A stretch of 64,000 bases of DNA, from assembly GCA_019637225.1 (NCBI GenBank), contig JAHBWC010000015.1, positions 45,923-109,922 on the forward strand. The letters are read 5' to 3'. The notes beneath the pieces were generated by a model. The model did not search any database and was not told the DNA's origin. It saw nothing but the letters and a program-made list of their open reading frames with translations. Source of the stretch: Labilithrix sp. Lineage in GTDB: Bacteria; Myxococcota_A; Polyangia; Polyangiales; Polyangiaceae. Within the stretch, counting starts at the first letter, position 1; each line of letters opens with the position of its first letter. This document shows, piece after piece, positions 43,528-50,101 of the stretch. Position numbers and translations under genes: made by a program.

Positions 43528-44603
43528 GACGAGCCTCCGGTTCCTTGCACCTTGCATCGTTCGCGTGGACCCTCGCGCTCGCCGGATGTGGACCAGGTGA
43601 AGCGCGGGTCACGGCGTTCCGCGCGTCGGTCATCGAGCGGGCCAACGCGGTGGAGCAGCGCGCGTACACGCGCCCGCCGGCGGATCCGGCCCGACGGCTT
43701 CCAGGCTCGTTCGGAGAGGCTTTCGATGCGGCCGCGACCGAGCGTGGCGCAGTCGAGGCGAGCGTCGAGACGTCGAATCGTTGCGCCACGCTGCTCGGCG
43801 ACAAGCGAGCTCCGCTCGACGGTCCGAAGCAAGATTGCCTGAAGGACCTCGAGACGACGTCGGCCGCGCTCACGAAGCTCCTCTCGCTGCGTCACGCGGA
43901 ACGCCCCGGACCGCCGCCGTCCGCTCGGCCGTTCGCGAAGGCGGCGCCCGGCGAGAAGGTGCACCGGTCTCTACTCGCGCTGTGCACGCGTGCACGCGCA
44001 GAGGTTCGCGCTCTCGTCGCGCGCGACGAGGCGCAGTCGGCGGCGTCGACGTGCACGAGCACGTTGGCGGTCGCGCGCGACTACGCCCTCGGTTCGGCGA
44101 TGACCGGCGCGCTCGCAGCTTCGCAGTGCATCAAAGACCTCGAGGAACCGTGCGCGGACGCGATTCGCGCGCTCCCGGCCGAGAGCGAGGCTCGCCCGCG
44201 TAGAAGGCAGGAGCTCGAAGCGATCGCCGCGACGTTGCCGCGCTTCCCGGACGTCTTCGAGACCGAGCTCGTGGGTATTCTCCTGCCGCTCTGCGCACCT
44301 CTCTTCGACGCGAGCGATCGTGACAAGCTCGAACCGAGGGCCCGCGCCGTCGTCGTGGCCGCCGACACGGCAGAGGCGCGATCCTCGTCGAGACGCACGA
44401 TGTCGAAGCTCTGTGTCGAGGGTTGGGACGAGCTCGATCTCGCGGCGAGAGCGTTTCGCGCACCCGTCGGATCGCCCGAGCGCGCGCGCCTGCGCGCCGA
44501 GCGAGAGGCCTACGTCACGACGATGCCCAAGACGAGCTTCGACAAGTTCGAAGACGGTGTGGCGGCTGCCGAGGCGACCGTGCGCTCTCTCTCCAAGCTC
44601 TAG
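43524..44603 (+). CDS. Hypothetical lipoprotein
   Basis: The 359-aa protein has a signal peptide ending in lipobox LALAGCG (C22), so it is exported and lipid-anchored. The mature part is mostly alpha-helical, rich in Ala, Arg and Glu. It has regularly spaced cysteines (NRCATLL, QDCLKDL, ALCTRARAE, TCTSTL, QCIKDLEEPCADA, LPLCAPL, KLCVEGW) that could form disulfides in the periplasm. No domain is recognised. It starts within the ATGA overlap of a possible 51-aa ORF, and lies in a patch of hypothetical genes with weaker codon bias than the flanks. Confidence 0.7.
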   Translation: MRRASGSLHLASFAWTLALAGCGPGEARVTAFRASVIERANAVEQRAYTRPPADPARRLPGSFGEAFDAAATERGAVEASVETSNRCATLLGDKRAPLDGPKQDCLKDLETTSAALTKLLSLRHAERPGPPPSARPFAKAAPGEKVHRSLLALCTRARAEVRALVARDEAQSAASTCTSTLAVARDYALGSAMTGALAASQCIKDLEEPCADAIRALPAESEARPRRRQELEAIAATLPRFPDVFETELVGILLPLCAPLFDASDRDKLEPRARAVVVAADTAEARSSSRRTMSKLCVEGWDELDLAARAFRAPVGSPERARLRAEREAYVTTMPKTSFDKFEDGVAAAEATVRSLSKL

Positions 44604-44611
44604 ACCAAGCT

Positions 44612-45247
44612 TCACGCAGCGGCGCCGGACAGGGCGATCCGGAGCGCGTGCACGCACGGCGCGACCATCGAGCAGTCGCTTCGCCTCTGCGACGGCGCGA
44701 CCCGGAGAGAGCCTTCGACACGGAGAGCCCTCCCCTTCCCGGGATGAGCACACTCGCGAGGCGCCGCGAAGCAACAGGCGCCGGCTCTCCGCGCTCGCTC
44801 GTCGCGCGTCACCTGCGCGACGAGCGGAGCGGAGCACATCTTCTGCTTGAAGCACCCTTCGACCCGGTGGCAGATGCAGGGCATCTCGATCGCCGACGCA
44901 CAGTCCGCGATCTCCGTCGACGCAGGATGCACGCGCAGCGGCGCCGACGGATCGACGTTGGTGACGACGGTCTTCCCGACGAAACACTCGGCAGGACGCG
45001 AGCGGCTCCTCTCGGGCGCGGTCGGATCATCGTAGTTCACGCTCCAACGTTCGCTCTGCGCGGCATCGAGCTCGGACGCGGGTGCCTGCGACGAGGCGGC
45101 AGACGTAGGCGGGGACGCATCCGCTGACGGCGAAGCGTCGGCCACCGGCTGTGCGCGCCCATTAGGCGTGCACGCGTCGATCGTGGATCCGAGCGTCGTG
45201 AGCCCCATGGCCGAGAGGAGCTGTGCCCGCAGACGCGCGATTTCCAT
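44612..45247 (-). CDS. Hypothetical Cys-rich protein
   Basis: The 211-aa protein begins MEIARLRAQLLSAMGLTTLG, then an Ala/Ser/Pro-rich linker (about 35-65) and a Cys-rich C-terminal half. The latter includes PAECFVGK, DCASAIEMPCICHRVEGC, KQKMCSAP, GACCFAAPRECAHPGKGRAL, and RVEGSLRVAPSQRRSDC. In my memory the last segment resembles the region preceding the ferritin-like domain in some myxobacterial proteins, but no ferritin-like domain follows here. The Cys/His density suggests metal binding or disulfides. The first 25 residues are only weakly signal-like. Its stop is 9 bp from the convergent lipoprotein gene. Confidence 0.6.
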   Translation of the reverse strand: MEIARLRAQLLSAMGLTTLGSTIDACTPNGRAQPVADASPSADASPPTSAASSQAPASELDAAQSERWSVNYDDPTAPERSRSRPAECFVGKTVVTNVDPSAPLRVHPASTEIADCASAIEMPCICHRVEGCFKQKMCSAPLVAQVTRDERARRAGACCFAAPRECAHPGKGRALRVEGSLRVAPSQRRSDCSMVAPCVHALRIALSGAAA

Positions 45248-45348
45248 GGGGCCATGCCACGCAAGAGCTCGGGGGAGCTCCTACGTGAAGCGCGTCAACA
45301 CGCACGAACACCTCCAGGACGAGCGGCGACCGGCCCCCGCCGGCCTGC

Positions 45349-45354
45349 TACACT
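45349..45354 (+). promoter_or_regulatory. Putative extended -10 element (TGCTACACT) for the antitoxin-like gene
   Basis: TACACT preceded by TGC ends 6 bp before the ATG at 45361, fitting the leaderless pattern of the window. Confidence 0.45.
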
Positions 45355-45360
45355 GGTGCC

Positions 45361-45585
45361 ATGAGCACGTTCGACGAGCGACGACGTGCAAGAGCGGCAT
45401 GGCCGATCCGCCGGGCAACCCTCGGAGGCGAGCCGCTCACCGATGACCGGATCCCCGACGATGTCGACGCGCGCATCGCGATGGTCGCCACGTTGACGAG
45501 CTCGCAGTGGGCGTTCGCGGGCAAGCCCCTGCCGCGCTACTCGCGCGCGGAGATTCCCGGACAGGTCATCCGGCCAAAGCCATGA
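45361..45585 (+). CDS. Small protein paired with a nucleotidyltransferase (antitoxin-like)
   Basis: This 74-aa soluble protein begins MSTFDERRRARAAWPIRRAT and ends PRYSRAEIPGQVIRPKP. It has no recognised domain. Its stop overlaps the ATG of the nucleotidyltransferase reading frame (ATGA at 45582-45585). Small upstream partners of MNT-type nucleotidyltransferases are often antitoxin or HEPN-like components, but this protein shows no HEPN R-x4-6-H motif, so the role is inferred from context only. An extended -10 (TGCTACACT) lies directly upstream. Confidence 0.6.
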   Translation: MSTFDERRRARAAWPIRRATLGGEPLTDDRIPDDVDARIAMVATLTSSQWAFAGKPLPRYSRAEIPGQVIRPKP

Positions 45586-46069
45586 GCGACGCGGTCCCGG
45601 AGGACTTCGTCGATCTGCTCTCCTGCTTCCACGCGGAGGGATGCGACTTTCTCGTCGTCGGCGCACATGCGTTGGCTGCTCACGGCGCTCCGCGCGCCAC
45701 CGGCGATCTCGATCTGTTCGTCCGGCCGACACCGGCGAACGCCGAGCGAGTCTTCCGAGCCTCGTCCATTTCGGCACGCCGGTGCATGCGCACGAGGTCA
45801 CTGCGACCGACTTCGCGACACCGGGCACCGTCTACCAGATCGGCCTCCCACCGTTTCGCATCGACATCCTCACGGAGATTTCGGGCGTCACCTACGACGA
45901 GGCCGTAGAAGATACGGTCACGGGCCATCTCGGATCGCAAGCCGTACGGTGCATCGGCCTCGAGGCGATGATCCGCAACAAGCGCACGACCGGCCGAACG
46001 AAGGACGTTGCCGACGCAGAGGCGCTCGAGGAGATCCGCGCTCGCATCCGCGGCCGAGGGCGCGCCTGA
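45582..46069 (+). pseudogene. Frameshifted MNT-type nucleotidyltransferase
   Basis: The first frame (from ATG 45582) encodes DLLSCFHAEGCDFLVVGAHALAAHGAPRATGDLDLFVRP, with the G-A-H and D-L-D nucleotidyltransferase motifs, up to ERVFRA at about 45760. The natural continuation, LVHFGTPVHAHEVTATDFAT followed by PFRIDILTEISG and ending IRARIRGRGRA, lies in the next frame (-1 or +2) and stops at 46069. Restoring one missing base after 45760 would join them into about 160 residues. This is either a decayed gene or a sequencing error. The upstream 74-aa gene is coupled to it. Confidence 0.75.
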
Positions 46070-46324
46070 TCGCAGATCCTCCACGCGATGCCACCCGGGG
46101 CTCACTCGCCACCGACGACCGACTCGAGCGTCGTCCACGAACCGGTGTTCGCTCGACCCGACCGCGAGCGGACGCCGAGGTGCGCCCTGCGTTCCACAAG
46201 CACTCAGATCTTCAGACCCGATTCTCGCGCACCATGCACGTCCTCGCTGCGCGCCACGTCGTTGCTGCTCCGCCATGCGCAAGGACTTCCTACGCTCTCG
46301 GCGGTATCCTGGAGGCGTTCCGCG

Positions 46325-46546
46325 ATGCGCCTTCGCCTCATCATCGGCTTGGGAATGCTCACGCTGGGGTTCGCGTGGTTCTGCTTCGTGTCCCTTCGCG
46401 AGGGGAAGACTCGCGAGGCACTCGAGACCGCGCCCATCGCGCTACTGTTCGCAGGTCTCACGCTCTTCGTCGTGAGGCGTGAGGTGCGTCGTCTTCGCGA
46501 CGCTGCGGCGGAGGAAAAAGCGCGCTCGCGGAGAGGAGTCGGTTAG
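46325..46546 (+). CDS. Small two-helix membrane protein
   Basis: The product is 73 aa from the ATG at 46325, which follows TATCCT (46305-46310) by 14 bp. Two hydrophobic segments (LIIGLGMLTLGFAWFCFV and ETAPIALLFAGLTLFVV) flank a short basic loop, and the tail is a charged helix (RREVRRLRDAAAEEKARSRR). Both ends are probably cytoplasmic. No family is recognised. It sits in the weak-codon-bias patch downstream of the broken nucleotidyltransferase; the roughly 255 bp between them hold no convincing gene. Confidence 0.6.
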   Translation: MRLRLIIGLGMLTLGFAWFCFVSLREGKTREALETAPIALLFAGLTLFVVRREVRRLRDAAAEEKARSRRGVG

Positions 46547-46761
46547 CTCCGCGGCGGCTTCCGCTTCTACGGCCGAGCCGACTCTTTGCGGTCGCCGTCG
46601 TGGGGTTGCATCGGTTCGTCAAGAACCTGCGTAGCCGGGACGACGAGCGTCGGCTCACCCCGGCGCCGACGCCGCGACCGGGCCCACCCCGAGCTGCCGA
46701 ACGAGAGCGCAGCGCCGTCGCCAGGTGCGCTATCGAAGGGGACGCGGGGCGCGGAGCCCGA

Positions 46762-46767
46762 TACGCT
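46762..46767 (+). promoter_or_regulatory. Putative -10 element (TACGCT) for purU
   Basis: TACGCT (in CCGATACGCTGG) ends 8 bp before the ATG at 46776 and supports this start over the upstream in-frame ATG at 46725. Confidence 0.45.
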
Positions 46768-46775
46768 GGCGGGCA

Positions 46776-47666
46776 ATGAGTCGCGCGACGATCCTCTTCT
46801 CTGCTCCCGATCGGCCCGGCCTGGTCGCTCGGCTTTCGGGTTTCTTCTACGAGCTCGGGCTGAACATCCTCGAGGCGAGCAACTACACCGATCTCCACGG
46901 CGAACGCGGCGCGCGCTTCTACATGCGCGTCGTCGTCGATCTCGGCGGGCTCGCCGCGCCCCAGGCGCACGAGAGGCTCGGGGGCTCGGCGACGCGCGCC
47001 GCGATGGAGACGGCCTTCGCCGAGCGCATCGCGACGCCGCTCGAAGGCGAGTGGTCCGTCGGCTACGACGATCGCGTGGCGCGCGTCTGCGTGATGGTCA
47101 CGAAGGATCCGACGTGCCTCTACGACCTCGCGCTCCGACAGAAGCAGGGCGAGCTGCCGTGCGAGATCGCGCTCGTCGTGAGCAACCATCCGACGCTCGA
47201 GGCCGCCGCGCAGTCGTTCCGCCTCCCCTTCTACGCGCTGCCCGTCACGAAGGAGACGAAGGCCGAGCAAGAGGCGCGCGTGCTCGAGCTGCTCGCGCGC
47301 CACGACGTCGACCTGGTGGTGCTCGCTCGCTACATGCAGGTCCTCTCCGACGGCTTTCTCCGCGACGCGCCGCCGGTCATCAACATCCACCACGGCTTCC
47401 TCCCCGCCTTCCAGGGCGCGAAGCCGTACCACCAGGCGCACGCGCGCGGCGTGAAGCTGATCGGCGCCACGGCGCACTACGCCACCAAGGACCTCGACGA
47501 GGGGCCGATCATCGAGCAGGACGTCGAGCGCATCACCCACGCGCTCGGCCCCGACGAGCTCGTCCGCGTCGGCCGCGACGTCGAGCGCGTCGTCCTCGCG
47601 CGCGCCGTCCGCGCCCACCTCGAGCGCCGCGTCATCGTCGAGGGCCGCCGCACGTTCGTCCTCTGA
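46776..47666 (+). CDS. purU: Formyltetrahydrofolate deformylase
   Basis: The 296-aa enzyme hydrolyses 10-formyl-THF to THF and formate, which balances one-carbon pools and feeds purine synthesis. An N-terminal ACT domain (about 1-85; TILFSAPDRPGLVARLSGFF) is followed by the formyltransferase-fold catalytic domain (90-296). Signature stretches are VINIHHGFLPAFQGAKPYHQ and GATAHYATKDLDEGPII, containing the catalytic His and Asp, plus ARYMQVLSDGF. Length is typical (E. coli 280). The start at 46776 is set by the TACGCT box and the ACT domain boundary. No folate genes are adjacent. Confidence 0.94.
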   Translation: MSRATILFSAPDRPGLVARLSGFFYELGLNILEASNYTDLHGERGARFYMRVVVDLGGLAAPQAHERLGGSATRAAMETAFAERIATPLEGEWSVGYDDRVARVCVMVTKDPTCLYDLALRQKQGELPCEIALVVSNHPTLEAAAQSFRLPFYALPVTKETKAEQEARVLELLARHDVDLVVLARYMQVLSDGFLRDAPPVINIHHGFLPAFQGAKPYHQAHARGVKLIGATAHYATKDLDEGPIIEQDVERITHALGPDELVRVGRDVERVVLARAVRAHLERRVIVEGRRTFVL

Positions 47667-48098
47667 CGCGCCGCCACGTCCGCGCCGGCCGTCGCGCGGG
47701 CCTCGCGCTCACCCTCGGCCGCGGCGCCAACGCGCTCGCCGACCTCGTCGCGAGTCGCCCGCGGCTCGCCGCACTGCCCGAGTCCTCCGCGCCTTCGTCC
47801 CCACCGCGCCCCGCAGTTCGCAAAGCGGTGTCGGGGTTGGGGAGACCTCGCGCCCGCACAAGGAGCCCAGGATCTTCCTCACCGGTGGGAATCACCTTCC
47901 TGCGCGCGGGCACGCGCCCGAAACTACCTCCGCAGACCGAAAGTGCCCCAGTGGCGCGTGACTCGCGCGGAGATGGCCTCGCGATCGGCACGGGCGACGC
48001 GGGCGCGAGGGCTCCCCGACCCCGGCGCCGCCCCGACAGGATAAGTCGCACGGGGTCATCGGACACGAAACCTCGCGCTGTGGGATCGTGCCCGCGCC
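47667..48098. other. Intergenic stretch with no supported gene
   Basis: About 430 bp between purU and the convergent YHS lipoprotein gene. Long open frames exist on both strands, but they are low-complexity Arg/Pro/Ser translations with no start signal or motif. I see no RNA gene, repeat or clear terminator. Confidence 0.5.
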
Positions 48099-48431
48099 TC
48101 AGGACTTGTTGAGGAACTTCTCCGGGTTCTCCTCGAACTTCTTCTTGCAGCCGCCGCAGCAGAGATAATACGTCTTGCCCGCGTGCTCGACCTTCGGGGA
48201 GGTCGCCTCGACGACGAACTCCTCGCCGGACACCGGACAGCGCGTGGTGTCGCCGACCTCGGCCTCACCCGGCGCCTTCACCGGTCCGCCCGACGGCTTG
48301 GCGCCGTGGTGCTCGTCGTGATGCCCGTGCTCGGACGCGGGCGTCGCCGGAGCCGCGCTCTCGGCGCTGTTGCCGCCGCACGCCACGACGAGCCCGAACA
48401 TCAGCACTCCTACCCATCGCTTCATCGTCAT
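48099..48431 (-). CDS. YHS-domain lipoprotein, probable metal binding
   Basis: The 110-aa protein (ATG 48431; ATG 48425 also possible) has a lipobox GLVVACGG (C18) and a His-rich linker (SEHGHHDEHHG). It ends in a YHS/TRASH-like domain: TRCPVSGEEFVV, VEHAGKTYYLCCGGCKKKFE, then NPEKFL. The cysteines (CPVSG and CCGGC) and histidines suggest binding of copper or another soft metal in the periplasm. It stands alone with no metal transporter in view. The role is inferred from domain and composition. Confidence 0.8.
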   Translation of the reverse strand: MTMKRWVGVLMFGLVVACGGNSAESAAPATPASEHGHHDEHHGAKPSGGPVKAPGEAEVGDTTRCPVSGEEFVVEATSPKVEHAGKTYYLCCGGCKKKFEENPEKFLNKS

Positions 48432-48545
48432 TTCTCCGCGTCATGCGCTCGAGCGCACAAAATGGCACCGAGCGCGAAGAGACTAGGCTCCTCGCGCTCG
48501 GTTCTCAATGCGACTTCGCGAGGGGCACCTCGCGAGCCGACTCGC

Positions 48546-48935
48546 TCAGCTCTTCGGCGCGGCGCCCGGAGAGGCCCCGATCGAGAACTCGTAGACGTAC
48601 GTCGCCTGACCCAGCCGCTTGTCCGGCGGGTTGATGACGAGGCCTTCGATGTTCTTGCGCACGCACTCGCCGACGGCGTCGGGCGCGGTGGTGGTCGGCT
48701 TGTCGACGACGACGTTCTGGATCTTGCCGCCCTCGGTCTCGACCTCGAACTTGACCGTCACGGTGCCGCCCGCGCCGGGCGCGCCCTTGAGGACCTCGTC
48801 GTAGCAGGTGCGGATGTCCGCCTGCTTCGTCTCGAGGACCTTCGTGGTGTCGTCGCGGTACATCTCCGGGCTGCGGTACGCGCAGCCGACGACGGTGGCG
48901 AGAGAAGCTGCAATCAGGAGGGCCGTCTTCATCAC
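48546..48935 (-). CDS. AgmX/PglI-like small lipoprotein
   Basis: The 129-aa protein has a signal peptide ending ATVVGCAY (C18) and a single module. The helix VLETKQADIRTCYDEVLKGA is followed by strands GTVTVKFEVETEGGKIQNVV and the helix GECVRKNIEGLVINPP, the pattern of the AgmX/PglI C-terminal domain known from myxobacterial gliding-associated proteins. The two cysteines (TCYDE, ECVRK) occupy the usual positions. Its ATG overlaps the stop of the OmpA-family gene (48932-48935), so the two are translationally coupled and probably act together in the envelope. Confidence 0.8.
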   Translation of the reverse strand: MMKTALLIAASLATVVGCAYRSPEMYRDDTTKVLETKQADIRTCYDEVLKGAPGAGGTVTVKFEVETEGGKIQNVVVDKPTTTAPDAVGECVRKNIEGLVINPPDKRLGQATYVYEFSIGASPGAAPKS

Positions 48936-49750
48936 TTCTTCTCCGTGGGCTTGGGGGCCGGCGCGGCCGAGGGCTTCGGCGCCGGGGTCGCGACGCCGGA
49001 CTTGGGCTCGGCGACCTTGCCGGCTGCGCCGCCCGGAGCGGGCTTGGTGGCCGGAGTGGGCTTGGCGGTCGGAGCGGGCTTGGTCGCGGGGGTCGCCGCG
49101 CCGTCCGCCGGCGTGCCGGTGTCGGTCTTGAGGGTGTCCTTCTTCTCCTCGAGGACGTTCTGCTTGCCCGTCTTCGGGTCGATCTCGACCTTCTTCTGGG
49201 TCACGTCCTGCTCGATGACGAGGAACTCGACGCGGCGGTTCGCTTCGCGACCCTCCGGCGTGCCGTTGTCGGCGATCGGCTTCTCGATGCCCCAGCCCTT
49301 GGCCACGAGCGCGGTCGCCGGGATCGACTCCTTCTTGACGAGGTGATCCATGACCGACTTCGCGCGCTCGTCGGAGAGCTTCTTGTTCGCCTTCGCGTCA
49401 CCCTCGGCGCTGGCGTGGCCCTCGATCGAGATCTTCTTGACGTGCGGGTTCTGCTTGATGACCTCGGCGATGTCGTGGAGGAGCGAGAAGCTCTCCTCCT
49501 TGATCGTCGACTTGTTCACCTCGAACTGGATCTTCTCCTTGAAGTCGATCTTGTTGTCGTGCAGCTCGACGCGCGGCGGCGGCTTCGGCTCCTCCTTCGG
49601 GGGCGGCGGCGGCGGCGGCGGGGGCGGCGGGGGCGTGCCGGTGACGGCGAACGCCTGCGCGCCCTGGAACTGCGTGACACCACCGCAGCCGGCCGACGCG
49701 GCCAGCGCGAGCAGCATCGACGCACCGACGATGAAGCGTTGAGAAGGCAT
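48932..49750 (-). CDS. OmpA-family peptidoglycan-associated lipoprotein with polyproline linker
   Basis: The 272-aa protein has a type II signal (LALAASAGCGG, C22), a run of 12 prolines around 40-51, then an OmpA/Pal domain (about 65-180). The peptidoglycan-binding features are IEGHASAEGDAKANKKLSDE followed by RAKSVMDHL, and GTPEGREANRRVEFLV, with the Asp/Arg that contact diaminopimelate. The C-terminal 80 residues are a Pro/Ala/Lys tail built of TKPAP-like repeats, unusual after an OmpA domain. It likely tethers the outer membrane to the wall. An AgmX-like lipoprotein gene is coupled downstream (ATGA overlap). Confidence 0.87.
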   Translation of the reverse strand: MPSQRFIVGASMLLALAASAGCGGVTQFQGAQAFAVTGTPPPPPPPPPPPPKEEPKPPPRVELHDNKIDFKEKIQFEVNKSTIKEESFSLLHDIAEVIKQNPHVKKISIEGHASAEGDAKANKKLSDERAKSVMDHLVKKESIPATALVAKGWGIEKPIADNGTPEGREANRRVEFLVIEQDVTQKKVEIDPKTGKQNVLEEKKDTLKTDTGTPADGAATPATKPAPTAKPTPATKPAPGGAAGKVAEPKSGVATPAPKPSAAPAPKPTEKK

Positions 49751-50101
49751 CGATCAAACCTCGTGTCTTGGGAAGGCCCGGCGGACCACGCTCTCGGAAG
49801 GCGCGGCGATGACCGGTGCAGCCAGTGAAGCAGTCCCTCCATGGACGAGAGGACTCATCGCCTCATCCACTTCGAGCTCATAAATGCGTGATTAGACGGA
49901 TCTCTCGTGAACGTCCACGCAGTTCTGCCGCGGACCGACCACCTGTCAGGGAGGCAAGCCATCCCTATCGGGATGATATTCCGGTTTGGCTTCTGATGTC
50001 ATTCAGTTGGCCCTCCCCGGGCTTCGAGGGCCGGGCGCACGGTGCCGCACCCCGTGGCGACCGCCCGCGCGGCGCGAGAGCGCACCGCGTCGGTCGACGT
50101 A
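49751..50101. other. Intergenic region upstream of the OmpA-family gene
   Basis: About 350 bp between the A2M gene stop and the OmpA-family start. It is less G+C-rich around 49880-49990 (e.g. CATAAATGCGTGATTAGACG), as expected for promoter DNA of the minus-strand lipoprotein operon. No individual -35/-10 pair is convincing, and I see no gene. Confidence 0.4.

Noticed and set aside
46567..46776. A 69-codon minus-strand frame upstream of purU
   Set aside because: No initiation signal or motif, and it covers the likely purU promoter; codon bias is ambiguous.
47667..48098. Open frames on both strands between purU and the YHS lipoprotein
   Set aside because: Only low-complexity translations with no start signal, motif or neighbour logic.
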